This document shows positions 1 through 10,637 of a stretch of 64,000 nucleotides of DNA, piece after piece; position 1 is the stretch's first letter, and each line of letters opens with the position of its first letter. The notes beneath the pieces are model-generated. The model was not told the origin of the DNA and searched no databases. It worked only from the letters and a program-made list of their open reading frames with translations. A program made the position numbers and the translations under genes. The DNA comes from Linderina pennispora (lineage: Eukaryota; Kickxellomycota; Kickxellomycetes; Kickxellales; Kickxellaceae). The stretch lies in NCBI RefSeq assembly GCF_002104995.1, contig NW_024468267.1:123554-187553 (forward strand), read 5' to 3'.

Positions 1-2393
1 CCAGACAAGAAGCAGGACGGTAGCAGCACACCGGCACCGTATATTGATCCGTTCTCCAAGTCGCACACACCTCTGGCCGCAGCTTCGTCAAAGACGCCAG
101 CCGGCAGCGACCAGCTGCTGCGTGCCAGATCCTCCTGCAGCGGCCCGCTTTCGGTTGAAGAAGCCCTCCGGCTGAAGAACCAGCAGACCAGCAACGGTGA
201 AGCCTCAAAGCCCGTATTTCTAACCAAGGCGCAGCGGGCACAATTGGCATTGGAGCGCAAACAGCAGGAGGCCGATGCAATGCGGGAGCAGCGTGCAGCT
301 GCAGTACACGCGTTCAGAAATCAAGCAGATAGAGAGGATGGCGAGGCGGCAGAGACATGCAGCGATGACAATAGGCGGCGTGACCGGCATAATAGAGACA
401 ATGGGCGGACCAGGGAGCAGCAGCAGCATCGAGGGCGCAGCCGTAGCCCCAGTCGCCGAGACCGGGACCGGGACCGGGACCGGTACTACGACCGTGACAG
501 TGACAGATACTACGACAGATACCGCCCTGGAAGCCGTCGCAGGACTTCGCGGTCAAGGTCGCCGCCTCGTAGAGACACTAGAGACACCTTGCACAGAGAC
601 AAGAGGGGAGGAGGGCACGAGCAGATCAGCGAGTTCAAATTTATCGGCAAGGCCAGCACGGACGGCACTGGAGACCGTGTGCTGACGGACAAGGAGCGGG
701 AGATGATCAAGCAGCGGTATCTGTCGGGCGACCACGCATCGCGTTCCGGACGCAAGCAGACGAGCCGCAAGGTTGTGTTCGATTGGGATACAAGTGAGGA
801 TACGTCACGCGACATCAGCGATCTTTACGAGCGCCGACACGAGCTGCAGCTGTTCGGTCGCGGGCACAACCAGCAACCCCCGGATCCTCGCGGACCCGGC
901 TCACCAGAGCTCAGTGTATCGTCCGGACAGCCGACGACATCTCTGGACTATCAGAAGCCGATCAGGACCGGCTGGCACGGATGCATGAGCGCAGACAGCG
1001 ACGGGCGGCCAAGGCTCTGTGGGATGAGCGGCACTGGACCGAGAAGCCATTGAAGGAGATGCGGGACCGCGACTGGCGCATCTTCAAGGAGGATTTTAGC
1101 ATTTCGTGCAAGGGCGGCAGCATTCCGCACCCGCTGCGGTCGTGGCACGAGAGCCGAATTCCGATACCCATCCTGCGTGCAATCGAGGATATCGGGTACA
1201 AGGAGCCAACGCCAATCCAGCGCCAGGCCATCCCGGTCGGGCTACAGAACCGCGATCTGATTGGAATCGCCGAGACAGGCAGTGGCAAAACAGCGTCGTT
1301 TCTGATCCCGATGCTGGCGTTCATTATGACACGGCCCCCGCTGAGCGAGAAGAACATGGCAGACGGGCCGTATGCGCTGATTCTGGCGCCGACGCGCGAG
1401 CTGGCGCAGCAGATTGAGGGGGAGACACACAAGTTTGCCCGGCGGCTCGGATATACGTGTGTGTCCATCGTGGGCGGCCATGACATCGAGCAGCAGGCAT
1501 TTGCGCTGCGAAATGGCGCAGAGATCATTATTGCAACACCCGGCCGTCTGCGGGACTGCATCGACAGGCGGGTGCTGGTTCTGAACCAGTGCACATATGT
1601 GGTCATGGATGAGGCCGACCGCATGATCGACATGGGCTTTGAGGAGGATGTCAACTTTATTCTGGATGCGCTGCCTGTGTCCAACATCAAGCCCGAAGAG
1701 GGGGAGGAGGATGCGGATGGCGACGACAGCGGGTTCAAGTACCGCCAAACGACCATGTTCTCAGCCACGATGCCGCCAGTGGTGGAGCGGATGGCGCGCA
1801 AGTACCTCCGGACCCCCGCTACAGTCACAATCGGCACAGCCGGCAAGGCTGTCGACACGGTGGAGCAGCGCGTGGAGTTTGTCTCTGGCGAGGAGAAGCG
1901 CAAGCACCGTCTGTTGGAGCTGCTCTCGCGGCACCACCACGACCCGCCAATCATTGTCTTTGTCAACCAAAAGAAGAACGTGGATTTGCTGGGCCGTGCG
2001 CTGACGCGCTCCAACTACTCGGTAGTGACCCTGCATGGCGGCAAGTCGCAGGAGCAGCGCGAATTGTCTTTGGCCAAGCTCAAGAACCACGAGGCGGATA
2101 TTCTGGTGGCGACCGATGTGGCGGGCCGCGGAATCGACGTCAAGGACGTCAGCCTGGTGGTGAACTTTGATATGGCCAAGGATATCGAGTCGTACACGCA
2201 CAGAATTGGCCGAACCGGACGTGCAGGCAAGAGGGGCTTGGCAGTGACGTTCTTGGGTGCGGACGACCGGGATGTGCTGTATGACCTAAAGAAGATGGTT
2301 GTGGCATCACCACTGTCCAAGTGCCCGCATGAGCTTGCTAGTCACGAAGCTGCTCAGGCCCCGCCTGCGCTGATGCGGGCAGCTAGAAAGTAG
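1..2393 (+). CDS. PRP28: Prp28/DDX23 DEAD-box spliceosomal helicase (5' end outside window)
   Basis: ATP-dependent RNA helicase of the U5 snRNP that exchanges U1 for U6 at the 5' splice site. Reading is open from base 1. It shows a low-complexity N-terminus, the Prp28-typical [12 protein letters not shown] stretch, an Arg-Ser/Asp-Arg repeat tract (about 440-580), then the helicase core with Q-motif region [11 protein letters not shown], Walker [13 protein letters not shown] (VVMDEADRM), SAT (FSATMP) and [10 protein letters not shown]. Conserved pre-core residues (WDERHW, DRDWRIF) separate Prp28 from other DEAD proteins. The frame shifts once between about 870 and 955. Either a base is missing or added near a C5 run, or a 41-nt GT-AG segment (914-954) is removed; the former seems likelier. 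Stop at 2391-2393. Confidence 0.93.
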
Positions 2394-2598
2394 GTCTGGT
2401 CATGTGCCCAGGAAAATGGCGTTTGCATTTTTCAGCTTCAAAAAGGCGCGACTTATTTTGACTACCAGCAGCAGAGCTTTAGCTTGCGCTTTTTTATTCT
2501 GCTTTCGCTGTGTCTAGTTCAATTTACACTTTTCTTTTTTTTTTTTTTTCGCTCTCCCAATTCAACCTGCTTATATCACTATTTCCACCGTTTCATAA

Positions 2599-5090
2599 AT
2601 GACAGACAGTGCCAACGCACAGCGCCAGCGGGCCACTGTAGCCATAGGCGACTATGAGCTTGGCCCGCAAATAGGCCGAGGGTCGTTTGCCACCGTGTAT
2701 CGTGGAGTCAACAAGGTAAAGAGGGACGCGCACATATGCACGAAGAGTGCCTTTAGGGAGACCCCTTCCCCCGCCCATTACTAAGCAGGCCCTATGGCAT
2801 ACTATTTTAGAAGACAGACACGCTGGTGGCAATAAAGTCGGTGGTCCGGTCTTCGCTAACGCGCCGGCTGTTGGAGAATCTGGAGACAGAAATAAACATC
2901 CTGCGGACCGTCAAGCACCCAGGCGTGGTCGAGCTAATCGACTGCCTGAAATCCCGCAACCACATCCACCTGGTGATGGAGTTTTGTTCGCTGGGCGACC
3001 TCGCCGGCTACATGCGGCGGCGCAAAGAGCACCCCTCGCTGCGCAACCCCCACGGTGGTCTGAACCAGGCTATTGTGCGGCATTTTGTGGTGCAGTTGGG
3101 CGCAGCCATGCGGTATCTGAGATCGCGCGACGTCATCCACAGAGACATCAAGACCCAGAACATCCTGCTGCAGCCGTCGGGCACTACATATGAGGCCGGC
3201 GTGTCTGAGGAGATGGGGCAGTACCCGGCAGTGAAGATTGCCGACTTCGGGTTCGCTAGGAATCTGCCAGCAAGTGCGCTGGCGGAGACTCTGTGCGGGT
3301 CGCCGCTGTATATGGCACCGGAGATCCTGCACTACGAGCCGTATGATGCCAAGGCAGACCTGTGGTCAATCGGTGCAGTCATCTACGAGATGATGGCAGG
3401 CCGGCCGCCATTCCACGCCAGCAACCATGTAGAGCTGGCCAGAGTCATCGAACGCACCAACGACAAGATTGTGTTTCCCGACGAGCGCCTGTCCACCAGC
3501 GGCAGCAACGAGAAGGAGCCGCTGGATCCGCAGCTGAAGGAGCTGGTGCGGGGGCTGCTGCGCATGAAGCCGGCGAGCCGCATGAGCTTCGACGAGTTCT
3601 TTGCCCATCCAGCTCTGCAGCCATCGGACAACGACGCCACCGAGCCAGCAGTTGGAGTCGAAGCAGAAGTCAGGCTCTCTAGCGTAGACAGCCCAAGGAT
3701 CCACGCTGCCGACAGAAGCAAATCAGAGGACATCAATGCAGAACCCGTGACTGATGGCTTTCACAGACGACATACACTGCCAGACCTCACTACAGAAGAC
3801 GCTCTAGCCGGCGCCCTGCATGCAATGGAGCTGCAGAGTGAGAAAGCGCGCTTTGAGAGCCACACAGCAACCACAACATACCCGCCGCAGCAGCAGCAGC
3901 AGCAACACCAACAGCGTAGGACCAGCAGTCTGGCCGAGGATGAGCAGGCCTTGGCAGAGCGAGAATATGTGGTCATCGAGAAACGCGCAGTCGAAATGAA
4001 CGTGCTCGCAGACGCCCTCGAGTCCTCGCCGCGTACGCCCGTTGCTTTCTACCCGCCTCGGCCCAACGCCATGCAGCAGGCGCCTGGTGTGGCTCGCCAG
4101 ATGACAGCTCTGGCACGCGCCATCCACAATGCTGTGTCGTCGCAGTACCAGATTTCCCGCGAAGCTGCTGTTGGTCCACTCGACAGCCAGGCAGCCAGTG
4201 AGAGACAGCGCGGCGGAATACTAGGGAATGCGGCTCGGCACGGGGTGTTTAACCCGCTGGATGCTGAGCTGGCTGAGACATTCGAGTCTAGGCATAGTCA
4301 TGGCACGCAGGCGGAAGAGCCGGTGATTCGCCGCATGGAGGGCCTGGCGTACCGCGCTTTCGCTATGAGCTATCTGGCCGACCTGAAGTGGAACCAGCTG
4401 CCGGTCGCCGCCAGCCCGGGCCGTCACACGCAGCAGAAGCAGCAGCAGCCGAGGGACCCCCTTGCTGACCCTGAGACTGGGTTCCTGGCCGCCAGCACCC
4501 TGACCATCGAGGATGCCTTCGTTCTGTATCTGAAAGCACTCTCGCTACTGCACTGTGCCATGGTCGAGGCCAGCCGCCACTGGGCCAGCCTGCAGGGCGA
4601 CGTGACTGCCTCCTCCGTTGTGGTCTCGTCCGCCTTCAACTCGAGCGTGCAGTGGGTGCGCAACAAATTCAACGCGTGCTTGGAACGCGCAGAGTCGCTG
4701 AAGCAGTTCGCCAATGGCCACGTTATTCTGGACGACCCGACGCAGGTGTCGATTGTCCAGGTGCTGTACGAGCAGGCACTGGCACTCAGCAAGGCTGCCG
4801 CAGTGAGGGAATTGAAGTGGATTGACCCGCTGGACTGCGACAGAGCGTACCAGCTGGCTATCTGGATGCTGTCGGCCATTTTGGAGTCGGGCAGCACGTC
4901 GCCCAGTGCCAGCCAGCAGCACCGGGGCCGCGAGGCGGGGGCGGAGGAGGAGGATGACGAGGAGATGGATCCTGAGGACCGCACCCTCATCGAGCAGTTC
5001 ATTGCCTCGATTGTCAAGCGTCGGGAGGCACTGCAGCGCCGGCTGATGGCCATGCAGGACGGTGGCAACGGCGGCCTTGGTGCTGCATAA
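2599..5090 (+). CDS. ATG1: Atg1/ULK1 autophagy-initiating Ser/Thr kinase
   Basis: Kinase that starts autophagosome formation with Atg13 and Atg17. Two exons, 2599-2715 and 2811-5090, give 798 aa. The 95-nt intron has donor AAG|GTAAAG, a TACTAAG-like branch site near 2780 and acceptor TTTTAG. Splicing restores the glycine loop (GRGSFATVYRG) to the VAIK lysine at about residue 48. HRDIKTQN places the catalytic Asp at about 151 and DFG at about 184, followed by APE and DLWSIG. The middle is disordered with a poly-Gln tract, and the C-terminal ~250 residues are helical, like the MIT/EAT region that binds Atg13. Frame is intact throughout exon 2. The start has the only plausible ATG before the glycine loop. 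Confidence 0.95.
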
Positions 5091-5284
5091 ACATCGCTAG
5101 CCTGTTGCCCAAAAATACATATGATTTAATATGCGGCAGCGGATCTGATCTGTCCAGTTGGCATACGCAAGCACTCTGCCTTCGATTTGTGCGCAACCTG
5201 CCCCGCGTGGTTTTTAGCCCACTTGCTTGCGTGTTTTGCACCCCTCAATCCTCCGCTCTTCACAAATTCTACATCTTTACTCCA

Positions 5285-5995
5285 ATGGATTTCGCGCAGT
5301 TCCAGCAGGCACCCGTCAGCGTGCCGACCGAGCACCATTCGCACGGCAACCGGTGGGACCCATACGTAGACAACGGCGGCACGTCGCTGGCAATCGCCGG
5401 CGAGGATTTCGTCGTCGTCGCCTCGGACACCCGCCAGAGCAACGGCTACAGCATCAACTCGCGGTACTCGCCCAAGGCCTTCGAGCTGTCCAACGGCAGC
5501 GTCCTGGCCACCACCGGCTACCACGCCGACGCACTGAAGCTGGTCGAGCACATTGAACAGCGTGCGCAGCTCTATTTCCACAAGCACGACCGCGCCATGA
5601 ACGTGTCGGCGATGGCGCAGATGCTGTCGGGCATTCTGTACTCGAAGCGCTTCTTCCCATACTATGTGTTCCCGATCCTGTCGGGCCTGGACGCGAAGGG
5701 CAAGGGCGCGGTGTACACGTACGACCCGGTCGGCAACATGGAGAGAGTCAACTACCAGGCCTATGGCTCGGCGTCGGCGCTTGTGCAGCCGTTCTTGGAC
5801 TCTCAGGTTGGCTTCAAGAACCAGCGCAATGCCGATCCCTCGCGGCTTCTGGAGAGGCCCCAGGCCGTCAAGCTTGCCATTGACGCCTTCACCGGCGCAA
5901 CCGAGCGTGACATCCACACCGGCGACTGGCTCGACCTGTTCATTATTGACCAGGACGGCATCCACCAGACAAAGAGAGAGCTCAAGCACGACTAG
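5285..5995 (+). CDS. PRE7: 20S proteasome beta-6 subunit (Pre7/PSMB1)
   Basis: Non-catalytic beta-type subunit of the 20S core, 236 aa, the usual family size. The beta fold is clear: YVDNGGTSLAIAGEDF, ASDTRQSNGYSI, MLSGILYSKRFFPYYV, GAVYTYDPVG, SASALVQPFLD and ERDIHTGDWL all match the PSMB1/Pre7 subtype. The N-terminal Thr of active beta subunits is not in a processing context, as expected for beta-6. The ATG at 5285 is chosen over the upstream in-frame extension because family members begin about 25 residues before the NGGT motif. Single exon. Transcribed towards RPS2, which ends 270 bases away on the other strand. Confidence 0.96.
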   Translation: MDFAQFQQAPVSVPTEHHSHGNRWDPYVDNGGTSLAIAGEDFVVVASDTRQSNGYSINSRYSPKAFELSNGSVLATTGYHADALKLVEHIEQRAQLYFHKHDRAMNVSAMAQMLSGILYSKRFFPYYVFPILSGLDAKGKGAVYTYDPVGNMERVNYQAYGSASALVQPFLDSQVGFKNQRNADPSRLLERPQAVKLAIDAFTGATERDIHTGDWLDLFIIDQDGIHQTKRELKHD

Positions 5996-6069
5996 GCTAT
6001 TCAGCATTTGACACCAATATAAAGAATCGATGTATGGCATATCACGCAATCCCCAATGTCAGGTAGCAG

Positions 6070-6113
6070 GAGCTTTTTGAGCTTTGAGCTTTGAGCTTTT
6101 TGTGAGCTTTTTT
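6070..6113 (+). repeat. GAGCTTT-type tandem repeat
   Basis: Five imperfect head-to-tail copies of GAGCTT plus a T run lie in the short region between the convergent 3' ends of PRE7 and RPS2. The repeat is seen directly; no function is assigned. Confidence 0.75.
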
Positions 6114-6264
6114 ATATTACTGGCCAAACCAAGGAGGATGTGCACGGCAGCGGCCCGGCGAAAGCCCTCTCTCGGTCGACTCGAGTTATAAAAATGTTAG
6201 GCTACACTCAAAAAAAGGGGAGGGCTAGAGTGTGACAGAAAAGACAAGACACACAAGGGCTTGC

Positions 6265-7062
6265 TTAGTACTTCTTCTTGTCGGCAGCCTTGACCAGGTG
6301 GTCGGTGAACTCCTGGTACGGGTCCTGGGTGAAGACAGTCTCGTGCCACATATCCGGGGTCAGGAACGAGTAGGTGTTGCTGATGGCCTGGAAGGCAGCC
6401 TTGACAAAGTTACCCAGAGTCTTGGTCGAACCGCGAGAAGTGGTGTAGCAGTCAGTGATACCGGCAAGAGCAAGCAGCTTCTTGGGGGTCGGGGCGGCGA
6501 CGATACCGGTACCGCGGGGAGCGGGCACAACACGGCACACAACCGAACCGCACTTGCCAGTGACCTTGCACGGCACAGTGTGCGGGGCACCGAGCTTGGA
6601 GCCCCAGTAGCCACGGCGCACAGGGATCACCGACAGCTTAGCCAGGATGATGGCACCGCGGATGGCAGTGGCAACCTCCTTGGCGCACTTGACACCGAGA
6701 CCGACGTGGCCGTCAGAGTCACCGATGGCAACGAACGCCTTGAAGCGAGTGCGCTGACCGGCACGGGTCTGCTTCTGCACGGGCGTGATCTTCATGACCT
6801 CGTCCTTGAGCTTGGGCAGGAAAGCATCAACAATCTGGTACTCCTTGATGGGCAGGGAGAACAGATAGATCTGCTCAATCGACTTGATCTTGCCGTCCTT
6901 GACGAGGCGACCGAGCTTGGTCACAGGAACCCAGGCCTGCTCGCCGTCATCACGACGACCGCGTCCGCGTCCACCACGTCCACGACCACCGCGACCGCGA
7001 CCGCGACCACGTCCAAAACCACCGCGTCCACCGCGACTATCGGCCGGAGCTGAGTCAGCCAT
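6265..7062 (-). CDS. RPS2: 40S ribosomal protein uS5 (Rps2)
   Basis: Small-subunit ribosomal protein, 265 aa, single intact exon. The N-terminus is an Arg-Gly-rich tail ([10 protein letters not shown] type), typical of eukaryotic Rps2 and a known arginine-methylation target. The S5 double-stranded RNA-binding region follows ([16 protein letters not shown]), then [21 protein letters not shown] and the C-terminal S5 domain ([26 protein letters not shown]). Start ATG at 7062 sits directly before the RG tail. Unlike many fungal ribosomal protein genes it has no intron in the coding part. Confidence 0.97.
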   Translation of the reverse strand: MADSAPADSRGGRGGFGRGRGRGRGGRGRGGRGRGRRDDGEQAWVPVTKLGRLVKDGKIKSIEQIYLFSLPIKEYQIVDAFLPKLKDEVMKITPVQKQTRAGQRTRFKAFVAIGDSDGHVGLGVKCAKEVATAIRGAIILAKLSVIPVRRGYWGSKLGAPHTVPCKVTGKCGSVVCRVVPAPRGTGIVAAPTPKKLLALAGITDCYTTSRGSTKTLGNFVKAAFQAISNTYSFLTPDMWHETVFTQDPYQEFTDHLVKAADKKKY

Positions 7063-7682
7063 TTGCTATATGAAATGCAACAACCCATGGTCGAAATTGA
7101 AAATTAGCATTTTGAATTTGCCTCTCCCTCCAACATTTCCCGCCACATTATTGTTGGATACGCCCTCCCAACCGCACGCAACTCTTCTAATTTCGCGTGC
7201 ATCCATTCGCATCCGTCGCGGCCCCTGGTTTCGTATAGCGTCCTTACATAATCTTCTTTTCTTTAGTTGTTTTAAAATTCCAAATAAAATTGGGAAGAGA
7301 GCGAGACCACGAGCGGAGCTGACCACACGCCTGATATCAATCACTGCCTGGACATTGATGATTTCCTGATTAGCTGTAATCAAACGATCACCGAGGCATG
7401 TGTTTTTCGGAAATGGCGCCTATAGTGCGAGCGGTATTCGGGAATTGTGTGCTTGACTCCTGTCAAATGCTACTGTAACTAGCAGCCGCTTGTGGCAGCC
7501 GGCAGTCCGCGCCCTACATTGGCCTAACAGACAGCGGAATGATTGTGCCGAGTGCTGATCGCCATTGAGTAGGGTAATCTTCGTATTGCTCTACCACCTG
7601 CATATCGCTTGGCTTAGTGGCTGGCTCACATGCAGCAATTGACTGGGCTCGGTGGGAGCGGAGGATAATATGTATTCCAGCT
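7063..7682. other. Intergenic: RPS2 promoter and protease 3' flank
   Basis: No convincing coding sequence. It holds the RPS2 upstream region on the right side of that gene and the 3' flank of the serine protease. Pyrimidine-rich stretches occur near 7115-7150, but I could not define a specific motif. Confidence 0.5.
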
Positions 7683-8788
7683 CTAACATACACCAAACGC
7701 AAGCAGTGATATGGCAACCACCAAGAAATGCGTATTGGGGCGCTTGACCGAATCGCATCCTGATGATCTTGTAGCTGTCCTTGTTTCTACTCCCGACCCA
7801 GGATGCTCGCCATCCTCATTGATGTAGTTTATGCCAGATACGCTTATGCTTTTGACAAACTCGCTGAGATAGTCGTTCTCTGCATTGCCGCCGTACGGAC
7901 GCAGATATTCGCCTCTGGCCGACTGCGATATGGTAAAGGCACTTGTCTGTATGTTGCCTACCTGGCTGACCCAGTCTGTATATTTTGAAGCGTCAGTATA
8001 GTATCCTGCAGCTTTGCCCGAAGCCACACTTCGGATTTTTCAGCTGGGCACCCTGCGCCAAATGATGTGACCCCCAAGACCATTATGTTTCCATTGATAT
8101 CGTGGACCGCCGCTGGACCGCCCGAGTCTCCCTCGCAAGCATCGCGCCCGTTATTGTGCGCAAGGCAAATCTGGCTTGAGATGTTCCATGGCGGATATGA
8201 ATGCTCGCAAAACGGCTTATCCCCCACCGCTAGATCAGTCTGAAGCAACGTATCTGACGGCGGACCAGCGCTATCTTTTGTCAGCCCATATCCAGCGACG
8301 GTGAACACTGTACTTTCGTTGTACCCGCCAGTGTAGATCTTGGCTGGTGCGGCCAAACCAGAGGGCACACCTTGGTTCAGAATAACCAGCCCGATGTCAT
8401 TGACTCTCACGCCAGCATCGTACTGTGGGTGAATGTATACTTTCTGGATATAAAACGACTCGCCAGGCGATGTGTGTGAATATCCGAATGTCGCACGCAT
8501 GACCCCAGTTGCAGGCATTCCGCTTTCATCTATCAGGCAATGCGCTGCAGTCAGGATGACAGTTGGTGCAATCAGCGATCCCGAGCACAGGCTCTCCGAC
8601 CCGGGACTGTCGACTGTAATGCGGGCCACAAAGTTGAAGCGGCTATCCGGTACTGGATGCCCGCCGATAATGCGTGGTAGTGATTTGGCAAGCTCTGTCT
8701 TGGGTGCGGCAGCATGCTGCGGAAGCACTGCGGCCAATACCAGCGCAATGGAAAGGTGTATTGTGATGAATATGGCTTGTAGGTGCAT
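7683..8788 (-). CDS. Secreted trypsin-like serine protease with hydrophobic C-terminal tail (frameshifted)
   Basis: S1-family endopeptidase. A signal peptide (about residues 1-27) and short propeptide precede the activation site PRIIGGHP (IIGG at 40-43). The triad is His83 (LTAAHC), Asp131 (VNDIGL) and Ser222 (CEGDSGGP). Asp216 occupies the S1-pocket position six residues before the serine, predicting cleavage after Arg or Lys. Near 8005-8020 the frame changes by one base. The other frame supplies the missing terminal trypsin strand and helix (GYYTDASKYTDWV), a roughly 50-residue linker and a hydrophobic end (HFLVVAISLLAFGVC), which could be a GPI-attachment signal. No intron fits the join, so I treat it as one gene with an indel. 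Stop at 7683-7685. Confidence 0.85.
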
Positions 8789-9312
8789 TGTTTCTGGTTG
8801 CTAGTGCTGTGTTTAATGAAAGGCATTGATGTTGACTGCAGTTGGTGTAAACGGTAAAGCGGCAAGAGGGCTGCCTGGACTGCTGAACGCAAATAAGTGG
8901 GTGCAAGGCCATAGCGAAATGAGGCAGCGATCGCTAGCCTCATATTAGCAATCGCCTAGCCTTCATTAAAGCACTGATGAGTTACCAGCGCAAATCACAA
9001 AATCAGGAAGCTGGCGTAGATGCAGCAGCTGACTGCAGAGGAGCATAGTCCCATTGTCGCCTTACAGCTCGCCTGTATGACATGTAGGCGGCAAGGCCAA
9101 TATGCGGTATTGAAATGTCTAGGGCAACACGTACTAAAGGGAGGAGCGGTTTGAGCATAGACTATACCTGCTCTGTGGTGATCTCTGCTTATTTCGTGAT
9201 GGCGATCAAGGCGCTCTCAGTATCGGAGAACCACACAGTTCGCCTCTCTCCACCGTTTTCTCCTTGCCGCTTTTTTTTCTCTCATTACACTTTTACTTTT
9301 TTTTTATTTGTC
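8789..9312. other. Divergent intergenic region (protease / RAM1)
   Basis: Shared upstream region of the minus-strand protease and plus-strand RAM1. A T-rich tract (9260-9310) lies just before the RAM1 start. An open frame extends upstream of 9313 but has no family similarity. Confidence 0.5.
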
Positions 9313-10608
9313 ATGCCACCACTCTTTAGTTTCAATTTCCGCTACGACGACAACGAGTACGAGACAGAGACGTCTCTTGCTCAGTTCACAGTGGAGAACT
9401 CGATCGGCGACCAGTACATGCGATATATTGACCCTGACACGCTTGAGCACGGCGGCGAAATCGATGATACGCAGTACCGGCTATCGCGGCCACGGCACGA
9501 GCAGTTCTTAAGGGATGCGATTGCAGAGGGGTCTGGGCTTAGCAAGTACATGGACGCGCTGCAGCCATGGCTGATATTCTGGTCACTCAATTCGCTGGCA
9601 ATCCTGGGCAGCGAGATCAGGCCCGACCTTGCAGAACGTGCCCTAGAGAGCTTGAGGCTTATGCAGGATCCGAGTGGCGGGTTTGGCGGTGGCAATCGCC
9701 AGATTCCACATCTGGCCGACACATATGCAGCAGTGATGGCGCTGACATTGCTTGACAGCGATAGGGCACTAGAGGTTGTCGACAGACAAAAGATGCACGA
9801 GTGGCTGGTGCGGTTGAAGCGCAGCGACGGATCCTTTTACATGCACGAAGGTGGCGAGGTCGATGTCCGTGGTATATACTGTGCGCTAACAGTGGCTTCT
9901 GTGCTCAATATCATGACACCCGAGATAACCGCGAACTGCGCAGACTTTATAGCCGGATGCCAGACATGCGAGGGCGGCATTGGCCCGTATCCTGGAGTCG
10001 AGGCCCACGGCGGATACACGCTATGCGGGCTAGCAGCACTTGAGATCCTTGGCCGCTCAGACATTGTTGATCTGAAGCGGCTGTCGCGGTGGATGATCCT
10101 GCGGCAGATGCCATTTGAAGGCGGGTTCAGCGGCCGCGCCAACAAGCTAGTAGACGGATGCTACTCGTACTGGCAAGGCGGGTCGTTTGTGCTGTTACAA
10201 AAGGCACTGAAAAGGTCGCAGGTGCAGGACTACTTGTTTGACAGAGAGGCACTGCAGAGGTACGTGCTGGCGTGCTGCCAGGCGCGCGACAGGCGCGGTG
10301 GACTGAGAGATAGGCCGGGAAAGTCGTCTGATCTCTACCATACTATGTACGTCCTGTGCGGGCTGTCGTTAGCGCAGCATTACGTTGGCGTGGAGCCCGA
10401 AAAGGTTGTAGAGAACATCACTTCGGTATTCAGCGCACCAGTGCGGATGATACAGTGGGGCTCAATCCTCAAGGGGCTCAAAGTGCTTGGGCACCGGTCA
10501 AACCTGGTCAAGCCCATCCACCCGGTTTATGCAGTGCCGTTTGCACCACTGTATAAGGCTATAAAGTATTTTTACTCTCTGAAACCGCTCGCTGAGAGTT
10601 TAATTTAA
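9313..10608 (+). CDS. RAM1: Protein farnesyltransferase beta subunit
   Basis: Catalytic subunit that attaches farnesyl to CaaX proteins such as Ras and a-type pheromones. 431 aa, single exon. Successive prenyltransferase alpha-alpha repeats are visible (PSGGFGGG, RSDGSFYMHEGGEVDVRGIYCA, CEGGIGPYPGVEAHGGYTLCGLAAL, FEGGFSGRANKLVDGCYSYWQGG, RRGGLRDRPGKSSDLYHTMYVLCGLS). Zinc ligands are Asp281 and Cys283 (VDGCYSYWQ) and His343 (DLYHTMY). The SDLYHT context points to the FTase rather than the GGTase-I or Rab GGTase beta subunit. The ATG at 9313 follows a T-rich leader; the in-frame upstream extension lacks similarity. Confidence 0.94.
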   Translation: MPPLFSFNFRYDDNEYETETSLAQFTVENSIGDQYMRYIDPDTLEHGGEIDDTQYRLSRPRHEQFLRDAIAEGSGLSKYMDALQPWLIFWSLNSLAILGSEIRPDLAERALESLRLMQDPSGGFGGGNRQIPHLADTYAAVMALTLLDSDRALEVVDRQKMHEWLVRLKRSDGSFYMHEGGEVDVRGIYCALTVASVLNIMTPEITANCADFIAGCQTCEGGIGPYPGVEAHGGYTLCGLAALEILGRSDIVDLKRLSRWMILRQMPFEGGFSGRANKLVDGCYSYWQGGSFVLLQKALKRSQVQDYLFDREALQRYVLACCQARDRRGGLRDRPGKSSDLYHTMYVLCGLSLAQHYVGVEPEKVVENITSVFSAPVRMIQWGSILKGLKVLGHRSNLVKPIHPVYAVPFAPLYKAIKYFYSLKPLAESLI

Positions 10609-10637
10609 AATAGACATTTTTCAAATATTAGTGTACG

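Noticed and set aside
914-954. 41-nt intron in PRP28
   Set aside because: Shorter than every other intron in the window (68-198 nt); an indel near the C5 run is simpler, though not excluded.
962-2014. 350-aa open frame antisense to PRP28
   Set aside because: Composition artefact opposite a strongly conserved helicase; Ser/Arg-rich with no domain.
5126-6049. 307-aa open frame antisense to PRE7
   Set aside because: Val/Arg-rich shadow of a conserved proteasome subunit.
6232-7053. 273-aa open frame antisense to RPS2
   Set aside because: Mirror of the ribosomal protein gene; Thr/Ala/Ser-rich tail is the complement of the RG repeat.
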